Shown: positions 47,661-58,176 of the stretch, in pieces
How positions within the stretch are numbered: position 1 is the stretch's first letter
Layout: every line of letters starts with the position of its first letter
Origin: Perkinsus marinus ATCC 50983
Taxonomy: Eukaryota > Perkinsozoa > Perkinsida > Perkinsidae
NCBI RefSeq assembly: GCF_000006405.1
Contig: NW_003205427.1
Coordinates: forward strand, 272,968 to 336,967
DNA length: 64,000 nt
Direction: 5' to 3'
Made by a program: the position numbers and the translations under genes
The notes under the pieces: model-generated
Databases searched by the model: none
Told to the model about the DNA's origin: nothing
What the model saw: the letters and a program-made list of their open reading frames with translations, nothing else

Positions 47661-48205
47661 TTGCAATTGGTATTGCTCTGATTCTACGTCCTCGAACTCC
47701 CTCATCTTCAACTCCACAGTCCGAGCCCGGCAACAACTCTCCTATGTCGCAGAAAAGAGCGATAAAAACTTCTGATCGCCTTATCGGGCAATCACAGACA
47801 TACATATATGTTCGGACGTTATATGGATTCGACTGACTGGTTGTTACCACCAATCATCACATAACAGATGATATAAACTCAGGCAATAAGCCAGTAATAG
47901 CAGAGACCTCGTAGCCAACCTAAAGTCACTCGACAAGTGTCTATAGACAGCCTCATTGAAGAGTATTGACAGCACAAGTCTCCTCAGAGATCGATAACGT
48001 GGTTGAAAGGCGTCATCACCAACGACGGGCGAGAGGGCTAACGTATACAGTGTATCAACCGAATGATGATGATGATGGAGAAACGACGACAGTTCGAAGA
48101 TAGAAGACTTTTACGTTGGTAATATTTCGGTTAGGATGACCACAGCTCATCTCGCAAGAAGCTCTGATGGAAAGCGGAGCGACGCAACAACTCGTTTGAA
48201 TGATC

Positions 48206-51200
48206 TCAACGGTAGAATCGTTTTCGATCGAAGGCAGGCGGAAGCTGTTGATCAATATCGGCCTGGTCAATCACCGAGCACAGAACCTGTACAAGGACAA
48301 CATAGTGCACACTAGTGAACAATACCACCTTGCTTACCAAAGATCTGTCCACTCCTGCAACAGCGCTCGCCCTACCATCCGCTGATGCTGTCGAGTTGGC
48401 CCTCCGCCGATACTTCTTCGGGGAGGTGCCTGCCTCGGTAACTCCACTCGGAAGGGTGTCAGTGAGACCATGCAACCAATCTCGCTCGTCCAACTGGGCA
48501 CATCCTGAAAATATCATACCGTAAATCCAACAAATCGATGGTGGCCGCCTCATCGCCCACCTAGAATATGTGAACCCATCCACCGTTTCGACTCGGTGTC
48601 ATCAGAAAAGCGACTCTTCACCACAGTGAAGGCAGCTGAAACAGGGGACTCACGGCACTTGATATCGCCAGCTAATATTAGGCTGTCAGCGAATCTGGAA
48701 AGGAATGGGATCAGCAACATTGCAAGGTACAATCCCTACGCCTTACAGCAGAACTTTGACACTGGTTGGTGAGCCCTGTTTGGTTTTGGCTTCGACTGAA
48801 GTCACTTGTACAGTATGGAAGATCTGTCCGGGGATCTCAACGAGGGATTCCGCCACGGCTCCTTTAGTGTGCTGGCGGTGACCTTGGTTGATATTCGACC
48901 GAATATCGACGTGCCAGAGGAGGTCGAATGTCTTAGGGCCGATCTTGAAGCAGTATAGCATCGAACTGCTGCTTGTGACGAAGCTGGAAAAGACCCGGGT
49001 TCGATTCCCGCAAGCGACATTTTCAACTACCATAGACTTCCATCCGTGCTGAAGGTGATCGAAGTGGCAAAGATCTTCCCAGTGCTCCGGTTTTCGATGG
49101 CCCCGATACGACGCTTAGCCTTTTTACTGCGACGATGAGAGGGCAAACAACAGGTTCGGCAGAATGTTGGCTCGGAGCTTCGACTCGATATGCCCATGCT
49201 GAGATAAAAATGCCTCCTGCAGGGATCGAACCCAGGACCTCCCTCAATACCAGTGAACATCACCGTAACTATCCGCCACCACCAAACACTTACTGCCGTT
49301 CTTCATGAGAGGAGACAGAGCCATACGAGTAACCACGCCTCGGAAAGGAGAACCTAATCCCATACTCAACTGTCTACTCTAACACCATAAGACAGTACTT
49401 ACCCCATGGGATATGCTCGACGGGGGAAGCCGCGGTATCCACAAGCTGAATACGCCCAGTGTCACTATCCGCAGCGTAGCTGAGCGTACCATCAGCATCA
49501 AAAAATTGACTGATAAAACGGCGCTATTACCAAATCGTGGACCCCTCAGACACTTGGTCAAGGCACAAGGCGGTGACACTAGTGAGGTCCGCAACGACCG
49601 CCAACTTCGAGAGCTCCAGCTCGTCCAGAGCGAAGGAGAAAATACGTACTCCACCATCAGCTGTGCAGCAAGCGATCACTCTGAAGGGGAGCCCTTACAA
49701 CGTACGAGGACCGTTCGGCTTACTCCCCATCATTGGTCATGTCCGATGCCACTATATGGGCAGCTGAGCTGAGGGCTACCTCTTGCAAACAGATGGGCTT
49801 GTTGATTCGGGTAGGAGTATCCAGCCCAACACCGTTAGTAAGCATGTCCAGGGACTCGCTCGATCCAGCTATGGAAGCGGAAGAATTCCCATCAGGTATG
49901 TACCTGCATGGCCATACCACTCCTCCGTCACTTCCTGAGCTGAACTACCATATCTTCATTGAGTTCCGCCATACAGTGAGCACCAATCTGCGCGAGCTGC
50001 TGCAACGAACAACTCCGCCACCAGCCGGTGAGGATGCTAGGCCGTGGAAACTGATAGGAAAACTGCAAACTACCATCACTGCTGTCGGGCCGTCCTCCCT
50101 TTGAAAAGGACCCTTTCCCTTACTGAGGCAGCTTCACAGGAGTAAACTGCGCCTTAGTGGAAGTGATCACGAGTTGACCATCGTTACCACCGCAGACCAG
50201 AATCTGCACGCATGCACAAGAGTCACAAAGATAGGAGTGAGCACCTTACCTCCCGTTGCGGGTGGAGGGAAATCGCGTTGGCGTCCCGACGGTTGACGAA
50301 GTATCTGACAGATTTCAACTGGGCGTCGGGAACTGAAATCAATCAATCCTACGAAGTCTTCACACTGAGCTCCCCATTGGTGGTCTCAGCGAACTTGGAT
50401 ATTTTGGCATCGACGCCAGTGGTAAAGATAGCCAAGTCGTGGTTCGCCGAGCCTATCACAATGCATACACAACTATCGCCCCGGAGATCCCCGGATCGAT
50501 TCCCACACATGTCATTTTACACTCACGCTTACTTCTTCTCACAGTCATACAGAGGATATCCGCCTGATGTTCCCGTATCTAAACATCAGGGAGGCTGGTT
50601 GGGGTCAATAACTCACCGAATCGGAGTAAATTCCCCACTTTTCGCAAGGGTAAACCGGCCCATTTGTAGTACCCTTTGCAGTTGAACGTGTTTGTCCACA
50701 TCCCAAACCGTGAGGCAGCCCGATGAGTCACCCGATACTATCCTATCATTCGATAAGGCCTTCAGGGTCCACACCAATATACCACCACCAACATTAGTGT
50801 GTGGCAAGATACGCATGCTGTCCGATACGCAGACGGTGTTGCCGAGAGAAAGAGAACCTGAAAAATACCCCTAGTGGGACTCGAACCCGTGATCGTATGC
50901 CACGAACATGTCACTATACTCCATGCCAGAGTCGCACGAATAAAATGGAGATTTCCCAATGTATTGAGCCACAAGCGTTCGTGTGCTTCCCATACCACTC
51001 TCCGAGCACATTACCATCATCCCCTCCCTTCAGTTCGAGTCGCCATTCACTGATGATTCCTCTATCATTGCCGGCGTATACTGTCCGATAACTGGTATCA
51101 CCATCCTTGGCTATGCCAAAGCATACCGACAGAGCTCGGGTACTGCCACCACCACCACCACCACCCTTCTTCTTAGCTGCCTGATACTCCCCCTTGAGTT

Positions 51201-51746
51201 CTCCCAGACGGGTCAGAGTAGTCGAACCGGACGGACCCAAGGAGTATCTGTCACCACTACCTAACATCACCATCTACTACACTCTAATACATCGGTATGG
51301 CGCCGCTTTCAGTAGACACGGCCAGGAGCTTCTTCTCTTCATCTACTGCCATGTCCCATATAGCTCCTCCATTGGATGGATATGATCCCCTAAAGCGACC
51401 GACTACCTCCCATATCTCATCTCTCACCCTTATTACATTTCTTTGCCGGTATCAGTAGACCACTCGTTCACCTGTCCATGCACTCCAGTAGAGAATAGGC
51501 GCCCTTCCACGAAGCACAGTCGTCTCACTGACCTTTCTCCTTCACACCCGGGTATGACGCACTTAACCGCCCAAGTACCTGTCAATATATAAGAGCATCC
51601 ACTATAAGGGTCTCCTTACTGGCACATAGTAGCTGTATGGAGCCATCGGATAACCCGACTGCCAGTAGATCTTCCTTGTCACTGAACGCCAGAGAGTGTA
51701 TGGCGCTCACTGACGGCTGTAAGAGTCGGGATACGTATACCTCCAT
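48206..51746 (-). CDS. UTP4: UTP4 (cirhin) homologue, WD40 subunit of the SSU processome
   Basis: UTP4 belongs to the t-UTP complex that starts 18S pre-rRNA processing in the nucleolus. ATG 51746 gives MEVYVSRLLQPSVSAIHSLA, FSDKEDLLAVGLSDGSIQLL. Next come TWAVKCVIPGCEGERSVRRL and FVEGRLFSTGVHGQVNEWS (first WD repeats). Then RTVYAGNDRGIISEWRL, GGILVWTLKALSNDRIVSGD with SSGCLTVWDVD (a UTP4 hallmark), IGSANHDLAIFTTGVDAKI, LVVADSYGDVH, GKIFATSITFSTDGS, and IGPKTFDLLWHVDIR. The C-terminus reads ADIDQQLPPAFDRKRFYR before the stop at 48206-48208, matching the family's conserved LPPxxxxKxxG-type tail. Four of its introns (48944, 49199, 50473, 50858) carry T-arm-like cores. Confidence 0.85.
48944..49030 (-). 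mobile_element. Introner-like intron, antisense core (UTP4)
   Basis: 87-nt intron before IGPKTFDLLWHV. In gene orientation: GTAGTTGAAAATGTCGC, then GCGGGAATCGAACCCGGGTC. AAATG starts 9 nt from the donor. Confidence 0.7.
49199..49250 (-). mobile_element. Introner-like intron, sense core (UTP4)
   Basis: 52-nt intron in gene orientation: GTATTGAGGGAGGTCC, TGGGTTCGATCCC, GGAGGCATTTTTATCTCAG. It lies between VVADSYGDVH and MGISSRSSEPTF. Confidence 0.7.
50473..50526 (-). mobile_element. Introner-like intron, antisense core (UTP4)
   Basis: 54-nt intron: GTGAGTGTAAAATGACATG, TGGGAATCGATCCGGGGATC. AAATG begins 10 nt from the donor. The next exon encodes IGSANHDLAIF. Confidence 0.7.
50858..50919 (-). 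mobile_element. Introner-like intron, sense core (UTP4)
   Basis: 62-nt intron: GTATAGTGACATGTTCG, CACGGGTTCGAGTCCCACTA, GGGGTATTTTTCAG. The T-run ends directly at the CAG. The next exon begins before GNTVCVSDSMRILPH. Confidence 0.7.
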
Positions 51747-51966
51747 CGCCACAGAACCAATGTGGTGTTACTACTACTGATAACAACAGTCAACTGAGCG
51801 ACAGACCACATGAAGATAATACGGAGGAGGAGCAGCAGCATCAAAACCGGTACACCTCCGTCGAGAAATCTATCGATCATGATGGCGCGCGCGCCTATGG
51901 CACATAATATTGCAAATCCATCCGTGTTCGAATTCGTGTCGCACAGTGCGACTCGCACATCAATCA

Positions 51967-52017
51967 ACAGTAGCATCATCAATTAGTGCGACTCGCACTA
52001 ATTGATGATGCTACTGT
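51967..52017. repeat. Perfect 25-bp palindrome arms, 1-nt spacer
   Basis: Arms 51967-51991 and 51993-52017 are exact reverse complements (ACAGTAGCATCATCAATTAG... and its mirror). The structure lies 8 bp beyond the stop of the minus-strand gene ending at 52026 and 220 bp upstream of UTP4. Confidence 0.95.
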
Positions 52018-52025
52018 CACGGGAC

Positions 52026-52650
52026 TTAATCCTTCCTCATGGTCAGGCGTGCGCTAATTGATTCGTTGAAGCATGAAACTGTTAGATTCTCATCCCATGT
52101 GAACTCAACCGTTGGACCTGAGATGAGGTGTATATCTCCGTAATCTGACGAAACATCAATACGAATCGAGCCGTTCTGAACTCCCGTCAAGGGACGAAGG
52201 ACTCAGGAGACGAGGTCAATGGCCGCAGCCTTAGACCAGAAGAACGTGATTGTTGTATCGTGTATTGCTCGTTATTAAGGACCGTTTTAATTGACTCATC
52301 GATATGTGTATCTTTCAGCATTATTCGCAGTCTTACTTTCCTCTTGGTCTTGGTCTTAACATACCTACAGTTAATTTCCCTGTGTATGGTTACGTCGATT
52401 ACCGGTTTCCCGTAACTCTACCCATTTTCTTTCTCATCTAACGAGCTCTCCTGACGAACCACCGTTGCGATTGGTCTTCCACTCTCCGGGTAAACATCAA
52501 TCTGAAATAGCTGGATATAGCGGGGCGGTGCCGAGCCCACCTAGAGTCGGACTAAGATATGGCACGTGTTCGAGTGTTCAGGGATTCGAATTCTGATATT
52601 CAGAGTCGATTCCTGAATCAAACCCGGCTGTAGATTGCGGGTTTACACTA
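52026..52650 (-). CDS. Unknown protein, 3' exons
   Basis: I do not recognise it. On the minus strand: LIQESTLNIRIRIPEHSNTC, HILVRLWVGSAPPRYIQLFQ, IDVYPESGRPIATVVRQESS, an intron, KPVIDVTIHREINCRY with a basic stretch KTKTKRKVRLRIMLKDTH, then GSIRIDVSSDYGDIHLISG and TVEFTWDENLTVSCFNESIS, ending RLTMRKD at a stop 52026-52028. The composition suggests beta-strands. The 5' part, toward 52.9 kb, was not resolved; 52650-53265 shows no firm gene. Confidence 0.45.
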
Positions 52651-53265
52651 GTTCTGCCGTATTCTACCATCGAGTTGTTCCGATAAGCAGCTGCTCGTGA
52701 TGTTTCATGGGCGGTAGTGCCTGAATGTCTATGGGCTGTCTCATGAGCACCCAAAGTATTCTTCTGTCAGCACCTACGCTTGCTCACGCTCAAGTTGTTT
52801 TCGCTTTGTTGTCTCCTATGGCGCATTGCCAATGGTTGCAACTTCTAAACACTAATTGGGACCCCACCAACCGGTGATCCTCCGTACCGCTCCTCCTGTG
52901 ATTAGCTTATCCGGTCACCGACCCCGACACAGGAAGCAGGCGCAAGAAGCTTAGCCGTCGTCGTTATAGGAGCCTGTCGTATCAGTATATAGTGAACTCA
53001 CTGAAGAGATCCTTACCGCTTTACACTCTCTGGTTTGAAGAAAAGGAAACGACCGTCACCATAATCACACATGCGGCTGTTATTTTCGGTCATCATGATG
53101 ATACTGTATTAATAGAGCCTTCGAAGCATTGCATTTGTCATTCTGTCGATCTTGAAAACCTCGCCTGCCGAATCCTCTGTATTTTCTGATCACCTTGTCG
53201 GGTTGTGCAGGGGTTGAGTTATCGAGATGTGATTTTTGGCTTAGTCTTATCATCCAAGTACTATA

Positions 53266-53937
53266 ATGCGAAGCGAAGTTGAGCATACTACCAATAGTAG
53301 TAGTAGTAGCAGAACGGTAAATAGGAGCCTTCCGTCGAACGCAGCAGCTGCCCCTAAGGATAGGCCTGGTTACTCCGTCAAGACTGTCATTACGTGTGTT
53401 GATAACCGCCGCACTATATCTCGACAAGAGGTAGTAGTCGGTTGTGGTCACATTTGGCTTGCGAATCGTCCCTGTTAGGTATCAGAGGCCTGGAGAGCTC
53501 AGATGTTCGCTGTTCTTGACGGGCTGGAGCCTCGAGATCCGCTCCTGGTGCCTCTATGGACGGCTATATTTAACGCGATGACGGAGAACAGTCATGCTAG
53601 AACACAGGAAACACCAGAGCAGCAAGAACATTCTCATGAAGTAACTGCTGATATCGACTCGTCATGCTCTTCTCTATCGTTAACGTCCAAGGAGACGATT
53701 GAAGGCACACCAATACGAGAAGCCACAGCCTGGGTAAGATCTCGTAGTAAGGGGCTCGAGTCGTACCGGTTCCCTCAGAAATATCCTTCTGGTCATGGGA
53801 TCGATAACAGTGCCGAAGGATCATGTTCGCCGTCAGAAGAGGCTCCTGCGTGTTGCAGTCGACGATCATCTGCGTCTACATCAGCCTCAGCGACCAAGTG
53901 TGTATCCTTCGATAACGATGTGACCTTTTTCGAGTAG
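53266..53937 (+). CDS. Unknown Ser-rich protein with C-terminal KCVSF
   Basis: ATG 53266 (MRSEVEHTTNSSSSSRTVNR) runs to about 53470, then a short intron ending GAGAGCTCAG. The second exon encodes FAVLDGLEPRDPLLVPLWTA, a Ser/Thr-rich middle (SSCSSLSLTSKETIEG) and KCVSFDNDVTFFE before TAG 53935-53937. KCVSF fits the [RK]x[VI]xF docking motif for protein phosphatase 1, and is sited where a regulatory tail would be. No domain recognised. An (AGT)n tract at 53294-53310 is coding Ser. Confidence 0.45.
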
Positions 53938-54249
53938 TTTGTCTGGTGTGTGTCACCAGTGTAGTTGAAGTAGGGATTCCATAGTTTACTATCAAGGATG
54001 CTGTAAAATCGGCGTTCCTTGGTAGTAGTTCTTCACTTTTAGTCTCTTATGGTTGCGAAGCCGTGGTGGAAAGAGGAACTGTATACGTGCTCGTAGTCGT
54101 CGTACTGATCATTACCACTATGGAATTTGTTATTGTGTATTTTCCTGTCTCGACATCAGTGGTCTGTCTTCGACACTCGTATAATACGGGTGATCTCAGT
54201 AAGCGTAAGTGCAGTATCTATGGACACTCACTATTCTCAAGTTATATAC

Positions 54250-54960
54250 GGTACCACCGAGGCGCTTCCTCTTCTCATGTTCATCGTCACTATGAGTGAA
54301 TATTCCATATTATCATTCAGTGGCGTTCCACCTCTGCATGAGAGTGAACCTCTTGCTGTATTATTATAACGTACTATGTGATCTCTCTGCGCATCTGCTA
54401 GTCGCATTGCATCTTCGTACTGCCGTTTGCCGAGTTATGATGGACAATAATTGGCGATGATATACCCACTACTTCTGAAAATTCGTTTGGGACGTTGAAT
54501 AGAGCTCTTGAGCGCACATGTCGTTCATATCCTCTTCTTCCTTCCCTTCGTATTGGCCATATTGTTCTGCACTCCACTTGCTCGTTATTTTCTCGATACT
54601 TCTCCTCCGTGTTGTTCGGGAAGCGCACTTGACGAGACCAAGTTGGTCTGGCGGGTTTTGTTCAGTTGAGCATTCGCACGTACAGTGTAGCATTAGTGAT
54701 ATGATCGTTTAGCGAACACGATCAACAACCTTCACAAGTTTGTCCAAAAGTCATGGATAGAGAACATTTCTCCTGTTAGAGCCGTTCTCTCTATCTGTGC
54801 AATTTTCTTTTCCAATTCTTTCGTACCGCGTTGCCTCGTCAATGGCCGAAGTTCGGAAGACCGGGGGGAGTACGAAAGCATAGCACAGCAAGTTGCACCA
54901 ATGAGTTGCTCGAATACCAAAATATGGCCTCGGAAATCATAGCTATTATTTCAAGTAGGG
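54250..54960 (-). CDS. Possible coiled-coil protein
   Basis: Minus-strand exons read TRQRGTKELEKKIAQIERTA, LTGEMFSIHDFWTNL, then KWSAEQYGQYEGKEEEDMND and QYEDAMRLADAQRDHIVRYN, ending near 54250. Helical and charged; joins are uncertain. The plus strand over 54063-54369 has a hydrophobic frame (VLVVVVLIITTMEFVIVYF) that may be a shadow. Confidence 0.3.
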
Positions 54961-55231
54961 AGCATGTTGGGCGTTGCGTAGTGGCTATCTCCAGGAGCTG
55001 ATCTTCGGCGTGTGACGTGTGCATACAACTTCTTCCCGGAACAAACAGACCCTGGTCTTGGGGTATCTAATGTGACGCATTCGTGAAAAGTGACGGCTCG
55101 AGGCATCGTGGCACTTTTCTCCCGATCCAACCCTTAACCGCGCAAGATGGGCTAGGCTGCTGTCATTTCAAATGCCACGCGAGTTGAAATGCTTAGTACA
55201 GGTACGATCGTAGAATGCGTTGATGGACAAA

Positions 55232-55288
55232 CAATTCCATGCTTCGTCCTCTCATGGGAATTCCGTGAGAGGATGAAGCATGGAATTG
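55232..55288. repeat. Long hairpin, 23-bp arms with one mismatch
   Basis: Arms 55232-55254 (CAATTCCATGCTTCGTCCTC...) and 55266-55288 are reverse complements with one G/A difference; loop of 11 nt. The flank AATTGATGATG also occurs in the palindrome at 51967-52017. The region 55025-55960 shows no convincing gene. Confidence 0.95.
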
Positions 55289-55962
55289 ATGATGATCCCG
55301 TCACGAGATCCTCTATCATATCTCAAGACCTCGAATACTCTACCGTCACAACGGCGTACGGTTTGACCCAGCATGCTGGTGCGTCATGAGGCTTGCAGGT
55401 GACCAGATAGTACTCGTACACTCCGAGGCATAAACTCCCGATATTTCGCGTGGACCATGCGAGCACTCAGCGTAGTCATCAGGGAGATCATAACCACTCC
55501 TCTTTGCTCTTCCAAAATGCAATAGTGGCACTAGCGACAAGCTGTAACTGCAGAATCAAAGAAGCATCCTTCCTCCACATCCTCCCAGTGACAAGGCATT
55601 GACATTGATCATGATCCGTAGCAAAGCAGTTGTACATTCACAAACGACAGGCAGGTAGACGATAATACTGGCTTGATAGTAGAGCATGGTTCGATAACTC
55701 ATGGCAAACGTTCGCCAAAGGAATTAAAGAAGAACCAGGTCAATTTCACCACCTTCGTATTACTACTAGTTACCCACATATTTGCAATACTGACGTGAAA
55801 TGTACATGACGAGACTTCAGCCCACCAAATCCATAACATATGAGATTTGACTGCTCAAAATGATACACATCCCTAATAAATCCCCGAGGAGCTCACAAGA
55901 GAAGTTGCGACACACACTGGCGTCTTCTCATTAATTGATAATCCCCTTATGGCGAAATTCTG

Positions 55963-57059
55963 CTATTCATAGAGAAATGCCGACCACCTGCGCAAATGGC
56001 AGTATTGATGCACATATGTCATTCCCTGTCTAGTCTCCTGTAACAACCCAAGCATGAATATACTTAGCAATGTATCAGGAACAATGACGCTTACTGTATA
56101 CGCCACACAGACAATAGTGATCATATGTGTTAATGAACTACAGGGCATGGAACGGGCTCACCACAGAAGGGCTGGAAGATACGTCACCCACGACAAAAAT
56201 TCTTCCGCGAACCAATGATAATCACCACGCCAAGAGGATACAGACCCATGAACCGAGTAATAGCACTAGGGTGCTAACTCAGACATGGTACGATAGTAGT
56301 AGAGAAAAGACGTTGGAGGAGGTTTACTATGGAGGGAGGAACTTAAGGAACACATAGAATAGTGACAATAGGGATCGCCTCGATTGCTAGTAATGTAAAC
56401 GAGAAGTATAATGGTGAAAATTGAGCAATCATTGGCTATCCTTGAGAGGCTAAGAGAACGTAAAACAAAGCGTAGTATATTCGATCAATTATCATCAAAT
56501 AACAGCACATTACAGACACGACCAGGAGAGTTACTGAATGGGAATGCTGAAACCTCGGATATCATCACTCTCCATCTGCTGTAGACTAAGAGGAGCGCTT
56601 AGCACACAACGTATAATAATGTACGCTTGGCGCATAAGCGCAGGTTCGAAGTAGTCGAGAGGAAGCGACAGAGGATCCTGAAAGACAGCAGATGGATCCC
56701 TAATCAGTCAGACACGCGCTTACTCTTGAGCGAAGCCATTCATAACGTAGTGAGGAACTTTACAGGCGCAAGAATGACTATAACCCTTCGATCAAATCTG
56801 AGCCACATAAATCGTGGTACAACGCACCATATTCGACTCACTCACATGATACGTCTCTTCCATGCTTCTCATCGAAAACCTCGCCTAGGATGGGTAATGT
56901 GGGAAAATATCCAAGATAGCGATACAGCGGCCAGAGCACCTTCTTGCTGTCGCTGATGAATTTGCTGGTAATATACTGTAACAATTCAAACAAGCATGCG
57001 GTCATGAGTCCCATCGGCACGAGCACACACAGAAGTGCCGACAAGTGGGAGAGACTCAT
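55963..57059 (-). CDS. Possible membrane protein
   Basis: ATG 57059 gives MSLSHLSALLCVLVPMGLMT, ACLFELLQYITSKF, then SKKVLWPLYRYL. At 56.0-56.15 kb a textbook intron (GTAAGCG...TTACAG) separates ITIVCVAYT from ETRQGMTYVHQYCHLRR. The exons between are unresolved, and a competing plus-strand reading covers them. Its start is only 28 bp after the cyclin stop. Confidence 0.3.
56133..56956 (+). CDS. Possible protein (competes with minus-strand reading)
   Basis: Plus-strand frames read WNGLTTEGLEDTSPTTKILP, SREKTLEEVYYGGRNL, then from ATG 56411 VKIEQSLAILERLRERKTKR, SIFDQLSSNNSTLQ, and RRFEVVERKRQRILKDSRWI with LLLSEAIHNVVRNFTGARM. These look like genuine helical protein but I cannot place introns or identify a family. 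Confidence 0.3.
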
Positions 57060-57087
57060 GCCGCCAAAATACAGTCCTTGATGCCAA

Positions 57088-58176
57088 TCAAGGTAGCGTC
57101 ATGGTGATGCTTCGCTCATACATTTGGTACTCCTCAGTAGATACGAAACATCGCCAATCTGAAGGAACCCAGAGATGCACCACTCAGACGCTACAACAGA
57201 ACCTGCCTACCAATCATTTTCAGAAGCGTCAACTCCAGTGTGTTGAGCTCTGCTACTGACACTCCTCCCACCCTCGCATAGAAAGCGTTTGAATAGTAAA
57301 TGTCATCATGGAACTTAGCTGCTATGGTTAAAGCGGTCAAAACGAGCCTACGAATAAAAGCATAGCCACGAGAGACGAAGCGACACATCACGCACCTGTG
57401 TACGTTCAGAGCGGACACCGCAAACGTATCGTCACGCTTGATAGCTCTGTCGATATAAATCAGACAGAGAACAAACACTTCATCGCTGCAACCGAAATGC
57501 TTCGCCAATCGTCTGATATAATCGCCAATTTCGATACCTGGCAAGCTCCAGCGTTAAACAACACAACCGCGGTCAAGACTCACCAGGGCGCTTAACGCAA
57601 TGGAACCGAGTCAGCGGCTCCTTGCCAGAACCAATACCGACCAGATGCTGGATGACGATGCTAAAAGCTCTCGGGAGGACACCACGCCCAAGACGCTCCT
57701 TTAAAGCAGGAGTAGATCGTTGGGGGACCTCAGGAGCCACAGCTTGATGGCGTGCAGTAGTTGATGAAATCTTGTGTTCTTGACTACAGGCCTGCACCTT
57801 GTTGCAGGATACTGGAGAAACGTCGCTCACGGCATCCGAGTCGGAAGCGGTAGTCTGGACACTTGAAAGGCGTCGTGGAGTACCAGTGAGAGACGGAGGG
57901 CTTAAAGACGATGCATCTGAGGGACGAGCAAATCGACGAACATGAAACGTCAGCACGCATACCCACGAAATCCGAAACGCTTAGATACCCCACACTCACC
58001 AGTTGAAGATTCCTCGTCATAATCGTAACAATATTCATGCTTGAGCATCGTGCGTTCCCCGTTGCCCGACTTCTTTTCCTCATGAAACGTGTTGCAGCTC
58101 AGATTAGAGCTTCCAGCAGCGCAGATATTGTTTGCCGAGTAATTGGCAACGGTGGTGAAATCGGAGTAGGGAACCA
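57088..58176 (-). CDS. P-type (PHO80-like) cyclin
   Basis: PHO80-like cyclins partner CDKs in nutrient or cell-cycle control. ATG 58176 gives MVPYSDFTTVANYSANN. After a Ser/Thr-rich region, the cyclin box starts GVLPRAFSIVIQHLVGIG, then after an intron IEIGDYIRRLAKHFGCSDEV, FVLCLIYIDRAIKRDDTFAV and LNVHR. A 48-nt intron (GTGCGTG...TTCGTAG) joins to LVLTALTIAAKFHDDIYYSN, FYARVGGVSVAELNTLELTL. The end reads WRCFVSTEEYQMYERS and stops at 57088-57090. The AxKxxDDxYYSNxxYAxVGGVSxxELNxLE pattern is diagnostic for this class. Confidence 0.85.

Noticed and set aside
49205-49290. An A-box (TGGCGGATAGTTACGG) upstream of the UTP4 intron at 49199, suggesting a whole tRNA
   Set aside because: Those bases encode VVADSYGDVH in UTP4, so the match is probably coincidental; only the T-arm part is intronic.
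56890-56920. GATATTTTCCCACATTACCC as an eleventh MITE copy
   Set aside because: It matches one terminal repeat only; no internal blocks or second end nearby.
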